The notes under the pieces were generated by a model. It was not told the DNA's origin, searched no databases, and saw nothing but the letters and a program-made list of their open reading frames with translations. From Avena insularis (lineage: Eukaryota > Streptophyta > Magnoliopsida > Poales > Poaceae), in NCBI GenBank assembly GCA_023614405.1, contig CM042697.1, positions 464,672,744-464,736,743 of the forward strand: a stretch of 64,000 nucleotides of DNA, written 5' to 3'. Position 1 is the first letter of the stretch, and each line of letters opens with the position of its first letter. Of this stretch, positions 25,089-37,018 are shown piece by piece. A program made the position numbers and the translations under genes.

Positions 25089-28000
25089 TGTAACATCCCA
25101 GATTCTGTGTTTGGATGTTAATAGTGTCATGCATCATCCTTGCATCATTGGCATCCTACATTTGAATAATACTGCAACAACAAAATCCTAACACATAAAA
25201 CCCATTTTAAAAACCCTATTTATTATTCCCATAAGTGAGCACTTTTGTTGTAATAGTTTGACCCTTCAATAAACTATGTAAAAACAGTAAACCTTGGTCC
25301 TATGTTGACCACCTTATTTTTACAAAAATTTGGAAACAAGTTTCAACACTTTTGGACTTGTCTTGCAAAAGTTATTTGAGTTTTACCAAACCAGAAATTG
25401 AAAAATGATAAAAGGAAAAAAAACGGAGGCAGTGGCAAACCCAGCTGGGCCGGCTCGCCAGCCCACCTAGCCGCAGCACCAGCCCATCCGCGCCGCGCGA
25501 CAGCTAACCACCCGCGCCGCGCCAGCCCACCTTCTCCCCTCCGCCGCTGACAGTTGGGACCCATGAGGTCGTCTCCTACCTCGAGCAGGACTCCCCCTGC
25601 AGCACGCCTCGACCGAATCCGGTAGGATTCCGTGGCGGTTGTGAACCCCTCGCCCAAGTCTCCATCCCCTTATAAACCCCGCCCCCCTCGGCTCGTCCGC
25701 TCAATTTTTTCCCTTGCGAAAACCCTAGCCAAACGAAGAATCCGCCGCCGCCGTCGGGTAGGACCTCACCGAGACGCTTGGGACTTCCCCTTGCTCCTTC
25801 CTTCCTCTAAAGCTTTCCCTCGTTCACCGCTGATTCGCCCCGTGCGTTTTTCCCTCTCTCCACTGCTGCAGATCGTCGGTAATTTCTCATCGACGCGTCG
25901 CCGGAGACGAGGAGGATCGGCGGGACCTTGCCAACAGAAGGGGAAACGAGAAGCGCAGACGAGGCCACGGGCGAGTCCGCGAGCACCAGACGCACCCCGC
26001 CGACCACATCGCCGCCTGGGGGAGCCACCAAAACGCTGCCGGCCATCTCCACCGACGCCGCCACCGCTCATCGCCGCCGTCGCCACCATGGTGAGTCACC
26101 GCGCCTCCTCGTCCGTCCGATTTGCCACCTGCGGCTACGATTAGAACTATGCCGAAGGGGTACCGGCGAATAGGGGCATGCCACGTGGCCGCGTCAGCAC
26201 GCAGCTCACCTAGTCCCAATCGGGCGATGACACTTGGCAATATTTTAGTAAAGTTCAGATCTGTTTGCAGATTTGGAATTTAAACTTGCGAAAATCATAT
26301 AAAATCGAATATTTATCCAAATTTAGCTTGTAATATACTGTTGGATTCCTAATTTTATGTAGAATCCAAATCTGTAATAATATTCCAAGTTTGCAGTAAT
26401 GTTTTAGGTGTAGATTTTAATCACTAGATTGGAGTGTTTACTCTATAGAAAAATAATGAAAATTTTGTTTTAATTGATTCTTGTTGCAATGACCTTGTTT
26501 CCTTAATGCCTACTGGACAAAATTATACAACCTTGCTTAAAATCATTAGATCTAGTTTGGGGCTAATTAGATGGGTTGATCTCCTTATAATCCTAGGATT
26601 TGTTTTAGTGACTCTATTAGATCTAAATTCAATCCTAGTGACACCCTTACATTATCACAACACAAACTTGCTACCTTGATCAATTTAACCAACCTTGCAT
26701 ATACTACCATGTTGCATGCATGCATGATTTCCTTTGTGTTATGCTTTGAACAAGTTGTGATCAGATCTATGTTTGTGATTCGTTAGATTGCTCGGAGTGC
26801 GCTAAGGAGTGCTTTTGTGTAGAGTGCTGCTCGGATCAAGGCAAGTTACACCACTTATTCATAATTTTGTCCCAGTTTTGATTCTATGCATGTGATCTTC
26901 AAAATTCGGTAGTATGCATGTGTAGGATGATCTAGTAGAATTTTTCCTTAGTATTATTTTGCAAGTGCGATGATTTTGTAGTATGCCATGAGTAGCTCTA
27001 TACTTAGGATTTCCCATCCTAATAGGTTACCCCTGTTTTTGCTAAGTATTGCTTGCTATGCTATATATACAAAGTACTATTGGGGGGTTCGAAAGACAAA
27101 GAATTTTTCTAAGTATAAAGGCTCTCTAGAGCAACCTTTTCTTCTCAAATCCACTTCAAAATAAAACTAAGTTTTCTTCTGGGCGGAATGGTTGTCGGGT
27201 CAACGAGTGTGATTTTGGTGGAGGACGGCCGCCCAGGATTCAAAGAAGTCTGCCATGTTTCAGAATTCAGAAGCTTCCAGTGCAACCACAATACATTATG
27301 GGCTCTGTCTTGGCCTAGTACTTAGTGGGAAACCTCACCTGGGTACCAACATTTGGAGGTTCATGGCACAGTTGGATCCGGAAGGTAGAGGGGATACTAA
27401 GGGAAAGCTCGCCATGGTCTTGTCTGTAAAAGGACTTGATCGTGGATTGTGGGTAAAGTGCACAAACTCTCGAGAGTATTGCAATCTGATCGATCAGCCG
27501 TGTTCACGGTAACAGAACAACAATGAGTGTCTGAAGGATGGAGCCTCTAAAGGATCTTCCTCTCTCTTTTCTAAAACAAAGTTTTGAAATCCCATGGCGT
27601 GCGTAATATCGCTAATGGGTGGGAATTTGGGGACTTGGTGTGTAATATCCAAGTGACGCTTGGTGCGTAATATCCAAGTGTTTGGTTGTTTGGACACTTG
27701 GTGCGTAATATCCTCGTGTGCCACTGGACCTTATTTTATTCAAGCAAATGTTTACAAAGTAGGGCAATCTTCTATTCTTCTCTCTACTTAAGAAAAACTA
27801 GCTTTATGCAAATGAACTCCAAAGCCTATACCAGCCTTGCATGTAGAGATAGTCTTTCTCTCCTTGGTGTAATTTGCCAATACATTCAAAGTATTGACCC
27901 AACTTGTTGGCTGCACGTCTTATGTGCAGAATCCGAAGATTGAAAGGTGCGTAGGGATCGCGGGTCTACACTCGACAAGCCTGGGCGTTGATGGACTCAT

Positions 28001-28205
28001 GCTGATTTTTTTATGTTTCCGCTGTTATTTGAGCTAGCATAATGCTAAGCAATCTTTGTAATAAATTCATACTCTGGATTCTCCGTGTAATAAAGACTTT
28101 GTGTTTTACATGATATTTCATCGATTGTGAGTGCTAGCTATTGATCCAGGGACTAGCATGTTAATCACAGGGACTTAGGATCCTTACCGATCCGAGGTCA
28201 CTACA
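25089..28205 (+). repeat. E: 5' LTR (3117 bp)
   Basis: TGTAACATCCCAG to GAGGTCACTACA. TATAAA lies at 25671-25676, in a GC-rich promoter block followed by an AAACCCTAGCC-type leader. The motif GTAATATC(C) recurs about four times at 27602-27715, in CTTGGTG.GTAATATCC contexts. Open frames in the GC-rich block (to 170 codons) are not supported as genes, because they recur in both LTRs with frame-changing indels. Confidence 0.93.
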
Positions 28206-28207
28206 GA

Positions 28208-28219
28208 TGGTATCAGAGC
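28208..28219 (+). other. E: primer binding site
   Basis: TGGTATCAGAGC, an exact initiator-Met tRNA complement, two bases after the 5' LTR. Confidence 0.92.
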
Positions 28220-28369
28220 ACATCGTTGCCTGTAGGACGTGACCCTAGGATTGGAACCACCTCTAACTCTAGTGCCTTACTTGTTTCCTACTAAGTTATT
28301 TTCCACACATCTAGTATCTGCTTTCCTCTACTTGTTTAAGAATCTAACCCTCATTCTTCTAACTCAAAG

Positions 28370-29311
28370 ATGACAAGCTTCCTCTACGACACCGTCACGG
28401 ACATCGAGCCCCTTTGCTTTGGAGGATGCCTCATGGATCTACTCACACGTTTGGATCTTCCTCTCCCAACAATCCAAGGGAGCACAATGAAGAAACTCCA
28501 CAAGGACGGCTGTTGGGGAGTCAAGGTCATCCAGCCAGGAAAAGAGCGAGGCAAGAACCCGGAGGAAGACATAGCAATCCACATTGTTAGCGATTCCAAG
28601 GAGAAGGCCCTTAGCATTAGCTTGCAGCAACTCATTGGTCGCCTATGTGGACGTCATCATGAAGCTCTCCAAGGACACTGCGGCGGCCTCTTTGGAAGAC
28701 AAGATGAGGAAGGAATTCCCATGGAGTTAACCTTTGAGGAAAGAACTTCTACCAAGCGCCGAAGAACACAATATCAAGACTTGGAGTGCCACATCCATGA
28801 CCTTGAAAAGGGTACCTTCCTCGAGATGTTGAAGAACGACGAGCTGTGCGCCCTCATCAAGGAGAAGGAAGAAGTGATCAAGCAGCAGGAGGAGGCAATG
28901 AAGCTCCAAGAGATAAAATTCCAGGACCAAGAGAATAAGTTCGCTAACCAAGAGAAGAGGGTGATAAATAAAAACAAGAGAATTAGGGAACTCAAACAGC
29001 AGATCGATGGAGATGAAGTGCGAACTGAAGGCCTTTGCAAGATAATCGATGATGTGCGTGCTTCCAAGAGGGACTTGGCAAAGAAACTTGAAGCCGCAAT
29101 GAAGTCAAGTTTAGTGGAGGAGCTACAAAGCGAGAAGGAGGGTCTTCAGGAGCAGCTGGAAGCCACTACCAAGGAGCTACAGGATGAGATAAAGGACCTC
29201 CAAGAGAAGCTTGAAGCCACCACAAAGGAGATGGAGTTGTACAAGACAACTCTAGAGCAAGAAGGCTACTCGTTCGAGGACGAGGAAGAGGAAGGCATGG
29301 AAGATGTGTAA
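28370..29311 (+). CDS. E: extra ORF upstream of gag, coiled-coil protein of 313 aa
   Basis: A complete, unbroken frame between primer site and gag. Residues 1-120 are a compact, non-repetitive part (MTSFLYDTVTDIEPL, then LHKDGCWGVKV). Residues about 130-300 are strongly charged and Glu/Lys/Gln-rich with heptad-like spacing (EKEEVIKQQEEAMKLQE, then near-repeats of LQEQLEATTKELQDE), so a long coiled coil is predicted. The tail is acidic (EDEEEEGMEDV). There is no zinc knuckle or enzyme motif, so it is not gag. Extra ORFs before gag are known in some plant gypsy elements. The role is unknown, and particle assembly or RNA handling would be guesses. It is the only E protein without a break. The start ATG is the first in frame, 150 bp after the primer site. 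Confidence 0.75.
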   Translation: MTSFLYDTVTDIEPLCFGGCLMDLLTRLDLPLPTIQGSTMKKLHKDGCWGVKVIQPGKERGKNPEEDIAIHIVSDSKEKALSISLQQLIGRLCGRHHEALQGHCGGLFGRQDEEGIPMELTFEERTSTKRRRTQYQDLECHIHDLEKGTFLEMLKNDELCALIKEKEEVIKQQEEAMKLQEIKFQDQENKFANQEKRVINKNKRIRELKQQIDGDEVRTEGLCKIIDDVRASKRDLAKKLEAAMKSSLVEELQSEKEGLQEQLEATTKELQDEIKDLQEKLEATTKEMELYKTTLEQEGYSFEDEEEEGMEDV

Positions 29312-29527
29312 TAGTTGGACCACCTTTAATTCTATAGTAGAACGTTATTCGCAAATGTAATAAATACCAAGACAAGTCTGGTTTAGTTAAATTTGGTTGT
29401 TTCCTGTGCTAAATCTGTGGTGTTATGCCTTGTGTGCCTTGTGTGCTTGGTGTGTTTTTTCATAAGGGTAGGAGTTTACTACTTAGTCTTTCTGTCTTTT
29501 TCTTAACTATTCTCTTAAACCCCACAG

Positions 29528-30690
29528 ATGCCGCCAAGACGTGAGAATCCCGAAATCCCGCCAGAAATAGCAGAACTTTTGGCCACTCAGAACCAGCTGA
29601 TCCAACTACTCACTCAGAACATGCAGAACAACAACAACAACCCGCCGCCACCACCACCTCCGCCACCTCCTCAACAGGATCGCTTGACTCGGTTTTTGAG
29701 GTTGAACCCACCTACCTTCACTAGCGACCTTGAACCAATCATCGCTGATGGTAGTGCGTCGATCAACAAGAAGCTAGACACCGTGCAAGCTGTCGGCCGA
29801 CGAAGTGCGTTATGCCGCGCACCAGCTTGAAGGACCTGCTGCAGAATGGTGGGATAACTACCAAGTCACCCACCCGGACATTGATGCTATCACTTGGGAA
29901 CAGTTTGAGTTAGCTTTTCGCACTCATCATGTGGCTGCTGGTGTCATGGCTCTAAAGAGGCGCGAGTTTCGCGACCTACACCAGCTGCACCGTTCTGTCA
30001 CCGAGTATGGTGAGCTTTTCAATAAGCTAGCCCGTTATGCACCCGATGATGTTTCCACTGATGCCAAGAGACAGGAGGAGTTCTTAAGAGGGCTCAACGA
30101 TGAGATATCCATTCAGCTTGTGGCTCAGAAATTTGACAACTTTCAGAACTCTTGGGATGAGCCATTGTGGTTGAATCAAAGAGGAAGAGCATAGAAAATC
30201 GCAAGAGGAAATCCAACCCTCACAAACACTGCATTCCGTACGAGCGAAGCGCAATTCCTCACCACCACCTTATAACAATAATGGCCACAACCATAACGGT
30301 CATAACCATGGTGGCCACAAACACAATGGGCACAAAAACTGCAATGGCAATGGCGGCAATGGAAAGGATCTCGGTGAGGTGACATGCTTTAAGTGCAACA
30401 AGACAGGGCACTATGCAACCTCTTGCCCCGAGAGGAAGAATGGCAATGGTAATGGGAATGGAAATGGACACAACCATGGCAATGGGAATGGGAAGAAGCC
30501 AAATCCTTTTGTCAAAGCCACGGTGAATCATGTTTCTATGGAGGATGCTTGTGAGGCGCCAGACTCTGTGATTGGTAAAAGTTCAAACTCAATTCTATTC
30601 CCGCAGTTGTTCTTTTTGATACTGGTGCATCGCATTCATTCATATCAAGGGTATTTGTGGATAGAGGCAAGATACCAACGGAGACTATAA
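29528..30690 (+). pseudogene. E: gag, frameshifted
   Basis: Starts MPPRRENPEIPPEIAELL, with Asn and Pro runs (residues 36-48), then the capsid entry RFLRLNPPTFTSDLEP. A frameshift near 29800 moves to the frame with LEGPAAEWWDNYQ, then WEQFELAFRTHHV, then EEFLRGLNDEISIQLV. Another near 30170 is followed by a Gly/Asn/His-rich linker. The zinc knuckle CFKCNKTGHYATSC (30385-30426) is intact. The protease follows in the next frame. Confidence 0.87.
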
Positions 30691-32330
30691 ACTTTCCTCT
30701 AAGGGTAAGTTCTCCTGGGGGAGAAATAGTGGCAAACTCAGTTCTGGAATTAGAACTAAGGATTGGGACACACATTTTTCCCACCAGTCTAGTAGTTCTA
30801 GAATCACAAGGATTAGACATAATCTTGGGCATGAATTGGATGACCGAATATGAAGGAGTCATAGATTGTGCCAAGAGAACTGTCATGCTGACAACACCGA
30901 AAGGGAAAAGGATTCGTATCAAGTCGAATTTCGCACTTAAAGAAGTCATGGTGAACTCTCTTAAGGGGGTTAGCTTGGAGGAGGTACCTATTGTAAAGGA
31001 ATACCCAGATGTCTTCCCAGAAGAGCTACCCGGAATGCCACCCGATCGTGATATCGAGTTTCTCATTGACTTAATGCCAGGCATGGGGCCGATAGCTAAG
31101 AGACCATACAAGATGGATGTGGACGAGTTAAAGGAACTCAAGAAACAGCTTAGGGAACAATTGGACAAGGGGTTCATTCAACCCGGTAGCGTCATCTTGG
31201 GGAGCACCGTCCTATTTGTGGAAAAGAAGGATAAGACCAAGAGGCTGGTTGTGGACTACCGCTCGTTGAGCGAAGTGACGATTAAGAATAAGTATCCTCG
31301 CCCAACATCAACATCAACGACCTGTTTGACCAGCTAAAAGGAGCCAATGTGTTCTCAAAGATCGATCTACGATCGGGCTATTTTCAGCTAAAGATTCGAG
31401 AACAGGATGTGCCCAAGACAGCATTCACCACAAGATACGGATTGTATGAGTACACCGTGATGTCTTTTGGTCTAACCAATGCCCCAGCATACTTCATGAC
31501 CATGATGAACAAGGTGTTCATGGAATACTTGGACAAGTTTATCGTAGTATTCATAGATGATATACTCATATACTCAAAGGATGAGAAGGAACATGAGAAA
31601 CATCTGCGCCTTATTATGGAGAAACTAAGAGAACACAAGTTATATGCCAAGTTCAGCAAGTGCGAGTTCTGGTTAAAGGAAGTGGGATTCCTTGGTCATG
31701 TTGTGTCAGCTAAAGGAGTTGTCGTAGATCCTAGTAAGGTAGCTTCCGTGACGGAATGGGAGTCACCCAAGAATGTGGGGGATACTAGAAGTTTCTTGGG
31801 CCTCACAGGATATTACCGTAGGTTCATCGAAAACTTTTCCAAGATAGCAAAACCCATGATGGAACTATTAAAGAAGGAAAAGAAATTCCTATGGACCGAG
31901 GCATGTGAAGCAAGCTTTCAAGAGTTGAAGAAAGCCTGTAACGGCACCGATTACGTATGCACGATATCGGAAGGATTTTCAAGTCTATTGCGACGCTTCT
32001 CGACAAGGACTTGGAAGTGTATTGATGCAGGATGGGAAAGTGGTAACCTATGCCTCCCGACAACTTAAGAACCATAAACACAATTATCCCACACATGATT
32101 TGGAACTTGCATCTGTGGTTCATGCACTCAAGGTATGGAGACACTACCTCATGGGCAAACATTGTGATGTGTTCACAGATCATAAAAGTTTGAAGTACAT
32201 CTTCACCCAAAAGGAGTTGAATATGAGACAACGAAGATGGCTTGAGCTAATTAAGGATTATGACTTGGATTTACAGTACCACCCCAGAAAGGCAAACGTG
32301 GTGGCTGATGCCTTAAGTCGTAAGGTATAT
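30600..32330 (+). pseudogene. E: protease, reverse transcriptase and RNase H, several breaks
   Basis: The protease site [10 protein letters not shown] (about 30615-30645) lies in the frame that joins 30657-31337. That frame carries [34 protein letters not shown] and the first RT block. A break near 31315 leads to 31349-31960 ([24 protein letters not shown], catalytic [12 protein letters not shown] at about 31543-31580, [16 protein letters not shown]). Further breaks near 31950-32020 precede the RNase H part ([37 protein letters not shown]). The order and motifs are those of gypsy pol. Confidence 0.88.
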
Positions 32331-33912
32331 GTAAATGGACTTACCGCAGGGGAACTTCCAGAGGATTTATGCAAGCACTTCAGGGACCTCAGGCTTGAGA
32401 TAGTTCCGAAAGGACACGTAGCGACTATGGAAATAGTGTCCACCTTCCAAGAAAGGATCCAAGAAGCACAAAAGGGGGATAAAAAGTTGGAAGAAATAAG
32501 AGTCAGGATAAATGAAGGAAAGACTAAAGAATTTCGTCTGGACGAACAAGGAACCCTCTGGTATGGGAAGCGTTTGTGCGTTCCCAATGACCCCGATATC
32601 AGGAAGATGATTTTACAAGAAGCTCATGATTCACCATACTCAATTCATCCAGGTAACACAAAGATGTACATGGATGTGAAGGATAGATTCTGGTGGAATA
32701 ACCTAAAAAGAGATATTGCAGAGTATATTTCTCTGTGTGATGTGTGCAATATAGTTAAAGCCGAGCATCAGAAACCGGCAGGATTACTACAACCACTACC
32801 TATACCCGACTGGAAGTGGGACAAGGTAGGCATGGATTTCATCACGGGATTACCCCGGACTCATTCTGGATTTGATTCTATCTGGGTAGTGGTGGACCAC
32901 TTCACCAAGGTGGCTCACTTCATCCCCGTAAAGACCACATATACAAGTGCTAATCTTGCTAAGATATACATGTCAAGGATTGTAAGCCTACATGGTGTTC
33001 CCAAGGGAATTGTGTCAGACAGAGGCACCCAGTTTACTTCAAAGTTCTGGCGACAACTACATGAGTCTCTTGGGACCCGACTAGAATTCAGTACTGCCTT
33101 CCACCCTCAAACAGATGGCCAAACAGAAAGGGTGAATCAAATTTTGGAAGATATGTTGAGAGCTTGCGCACTAGACTATGGGTCTAGTTGGGACGATAAC
33201 CTGCCATATGCGGAGTTCTCATACAACAACAGCTACCAGACAAGTATCAAGATGGCTCCGTTTGAAGTTCTATACGGCAGGAAGTGTAGGACTCCATTGC
33301 TATGGAATGAAGTTGGAACGATCTTTTGGACCGGACTTGATAAAGGATGCCGAATAAAAAGTGCGACAGATTCAGGATAGGCTAAAGATAGCCCAATCCC
33401 GACAGAAGAGCTACGCTGATTCCAAACACAGAGATGTGGCTTATGAAATAGGGGATCGTGCGTATCTCCGAGTTTCACCCCTACGTGGAGTTAAGAGGTT
33501 CGGAATCAAGGGCAAGTTAGCCCCACGATTCATAGGACCATATAAAGTTCTGGCCCGTAGAGGAGAAGTCGCTTATCAGTTGGAGCTACCGGAAGGACTG
33601 ACTGTTCATGATGTGTTTCATGTGTCACAGCTAAAGAAGTGTCACCCGGAGATGGCTGAAACACCGCTAAGAGACACCGTTCCCCTAGACGAGGTTCAAT
33701 TGGAGAATGACCTTACCTACGAGGAAAAACCCATCAGAATACTGGAAACAGCTGAAAGGATTACCCGCACCAAGACTATAAGGTTTTGCAAGGTACAATG
33801 GAACCACCACTCCGAGGAAGAAGCTACGTGGGAGCGTGAAGAAGACTTGAAGGCAGAACACCCACACCTATTTGCTAGCCAACCCGAATCTCGAGGACGA
33901 GATTCTTCCTAA
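32331..33912 (+). pseudogene. E: integrase with chromodomain, one frameshift
   Basis: Open from RNase H to 33380. The zinc part is [11 protein letters not shown], then [11 protein letters not shown]. The catalytic core has VGMDFITGL (first D), [11 protein letters not shown] (second D) and [12 protein letters not shown] (E), so the triad is complete. A frameshift at about 33340-33365 separates this from 33361-33912. That piece holds the C-terminal GPYKVLARRG and VFHVSQLKKCH blocks and a chromodomain (about 33715-33860; PIRILETAERITR, VQWNHHSEEEATWERE). Chromodomains bind histone marks and bias insertion toward heterochromatin, which fits the location. The ORF stops just before the polypurine tract. 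Confidence 0.9.
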
Positions 33913-33924
33913 GGGGGGTAGGTT
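33911..33924 (+). other. E: polypurine tract
   Basis: AAGGGGGGTAGGTT directly before the TG of the 3' LTR. Confidence 0.85.
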
Positions 33925-36900
33925 TGTAACATCCCAGATTCTGTGTTTGGATGTTAATAGTGTCATGCATCATCCTTGCATCATTGGCATCCTACATTTG
34001 AATAATACTGCAACAACAAAATCCTAACACATAAAACCCATTTTAAAAACCCTATTTATTATTCCCATAAGTGAGCACTTTTGTTGTAATAGTTTGACCC
34101 TTCAATAAACTATGTAAAAACAGTAAACCTTGGTCCTATGTTGACCACCTTATTTTTACAAAAATTTGGAAACAAGTTTCAACACTTTTGGACTTGTCTT
34201 GCAAAAGTTATTTGAGTTTTACCAAACCAGAAATTGAAAAATGAAAAAAGGAAAAAAAACGGAGGCAGTGGCAAACCCAGCTGGGCCGGCTCGCCAGCCC
34301 ACCCAGCCGCAGCACCAGCCCGTCCGCGCCGCGCGACAGCTAACCGCCCGCGCCGCGCCAGCCCACCTTCTCCCCTCCGCCGCTGACAGCTGGGACCCAC
34401 GAGGTCGTCTCCTACCTCGAGCAGGACTCCCCCTGCAGCACGCCTCGACCGAATCCGGTAGGATTCCGCGGCGGTTGTGAACCCCTCTCCCAAGTCTCCA
34501 TCCCCTTATAAACCCCGCCCCCCTCGGCTCATCTGCTCAATTTTTTCCCTTGCGAAAACCCTAGCCAAACGAAGACTCCACCGCCGCTGTCGGGTAGGAC
34601 CTCACCGAGACGCTCGGGACTTCCCCTTGCTCCTTCCTTCCTATAAAGCTTTCCCTCGTTCACCGCTGATTCGCCCCGTGCATTTTTCCCTCTCTCCACT
34701 GCTGCAGATCGTCGGTAATTTCTCATCGACGCGTCGCCGGAGACGAGGAGGATCGGCGGGACCTTGCCAACGGAAGGGGAAACGAGAAGCCTTGCGAGGC
34801 CAGGCGAGTCCATGAGCACCAGACGCACCCGCCGACCACATCGCTGCTCGGGAGCCACCGAGCCACCGCCATCTCCACGACGCCGCCGCCGCCGCCGCCG
34901 CCGTCGCCACCACGGTGAGTCACCGCGCCTCTCGTCTGTCGATTTGCCACCTGCGGCTACGATTAGAACTATGCCGAAGGGTACATGCCGTGAATAAGGC
35001 GTGCCACATGGCAGCTAGCTAAATGGGCCAATCAGACGATGACACTTGGCAATATTTTAGTAAAGTTCAGATCTGTTTGCAGATTTGGAATTTAAACTTG
35101 CGAAAATCATATAAAATCGAATATTTGTCCAAATTTAGCTTGTAATATACCGTTGGATTCCTAATTTTATGTAGAATCCAAATCTGTAATAATATTCCAA
35201 GTTTGCAGTAATGTTTTAGGTGTAGATTTTAATCACTAGATTGGAGTGTTTACTCTATAGAAAAATAATTAAAATTTTGTTTTAATTGATTCTTGTTGCA
35301 ATGACCTTGTTTCCTTAATGCCTACTGGACAAAATTATACAACCTTGATTAAAATCATTAGATCTAGTTTGGGGCTAATTAGATGGGTTGATCTCCTTAT
35401 AATCCTAGGATTTGTTTTAGTGACTCTATTAGATCTAAATTCAATCCTAGTGACACCCTTACACTATCACAACACAAACTTGCTACCTTGATCAATTTAA
35501 CCAACCTTGCATATACTACCATGTTGCATGCATGCATGATTTCCTTTGTGTTATGCTTTGAACAAGTTGTGATCAGATCTATGTTTGTGATTCGTTAGAT
35601 TGCTCGGAGTGCGCTAAGGAGTGCTTTTGTGTAGAGTGCTGCTCGGATCAAGGCAAGTTACACCACTTGTTCATAATTTTGTCCCAGTTTTGATTCTATG
35701 CATGTGATCTTCAAAATTCGGTAGTATGCATGTGTAGGATGATCTAGTAGAATTTTTCCTTAGTATTATTTTGCAAGTGCGATGATTTTGTAGTATGCCA
35801 TGAGTAGCTCTATACTTAGGATTTCCCATCCTAATAGGTTATCCCTGTTTTTGCTAAGTATTGCTTGATATGCTATATATACAAAGTACCGTTGGGGGGT
35901 TCGAAAGACAAAGAATTTTTCTAAGTATAAAGGCTCTCTGGAGCAACCTTTTCTTCTCAAATCCACTTCAAAATAAAACTAAGTTTTCTTCTAGGCGGAA
36001 TGGTTGTCGGGTCAACGAGTGTGATTTTGGTGGAGGACGGCCGCCCAGGATTCAAAGAAGTCTGCCATGTTTCAGAATTCAGAAGCTTCCAGTGCAACCA
36101 CAATACATTTTGGGCTCTGTCTTGGCCTAGTACTTAGTGGGAAACCTCACCTAGGTACCAACATTTGGAGGTTCATGGCACGGTTGGATCCGGAAGGTAG
36201 AGGGGCTACTAAGGGAAAGGCTCGCCATGGTCTTGTCTGTAAAAGGACTTGATCGTGGATTGTGGGTAAAGTGCACAAACTCTCGAGAGTATTGCAATCT
36301 GATCGATCAGCCGTGTTCACGGTAACAGAACAACAATGAGCGTCTGAAGGATGGAGCCTCTGAAGGATCTTCCTCTCTCTTTTCTAAAACAAAGTTTTGA
36401 AACCCCATGGCATGCGTAATATCGCTAATGGGTGGGAATTTGGGGACTTGGTGTGTAATATCCAAGTGACGCTTGGTGCGTAATATCCAAGTGTTTGGTT
36501 GTTTGGACACTTGGTGCGTAATATCCTCGTGTGCCACTCGACCTTATTTTATTCAAGCAAATGTTTACAAAGTAGGGCAATCTTCTATTTTTCTCTCTAC
36601 TTAAGAAAAACTAGCTTTATGCAAATGAAGTCCAAAGCCTATACCAGCCTTGCATGTAGAGATAGTCTTTCTCTCCTTGGTGTAATTTGCCAATACATTC
36701 AAAGTATTGACCCAACTTGTTGGCTGCACGTCTTATGTGCAGAATCCGAAGATTGAAAGGTGCGTAGGGATCGCGGGTCTACACTCGACAAGCCTGGGCG
36801 TTGATGGACTCATGCTGATTTTTTTATGTTTCCGCTGTTATTTGAGCTAGCATAATGCTAAGCAATCTTTGTAATAAATTCATACTCTGGATTCTCCGTG

Positions 36901-37018
36901 TAATAAAGACTTTGTGTTTTACATGATATTTCATCGACTGTGAGTGCTAGCTATTGATCCAGGGACTAGCATGTTAATCACAGGGACTTAGGATCCTTAC
37001 CGATCCGAGGTCACTACA
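33925..37018 (+). repeat. E: 3' LTR (3094 bp)
   Basis: Collinear with 25089-28205, with only scattered substitutions and short indels. The largest indels are around the GC-rich 34780-35030 block. TATAAA lies at 34507-34512. The end CACTACA is followed by the ATTGA duplication. Confidence 0.93.

Larger units (their letters stand above)
25089..37018 (+). mobile_element. Element E: Tekay/Del-type gypsy with chromodomain (11930 bp)
   Basis: LTRs of 3117 and 3094 bp that look nearly identical, a tRNA primer site, an extra ORF, gag, protease, RT, RNase H, integrase with a C-terminal chromodomain, and a polypurine tract on the + strand. The duplication ATTGA at 25084-25088 and 37019-37023 fixes the ends. 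Very long LTRs and a chromodomain point to the Tekay/Del clade of chromoviruses (inference). LTR similarity suggests a recent insertion, yet pol already has frameshifts. Confidence 0.94.

Noticed and set aside
25632..26240. 170-codon and antisense frames in the GC-rich block
   Set aside because: Inside the E 5' LTR; the 3' LTR copy (34477-34997) has different indels and shorter frames. They are Arg/Pro-rich composition effects.
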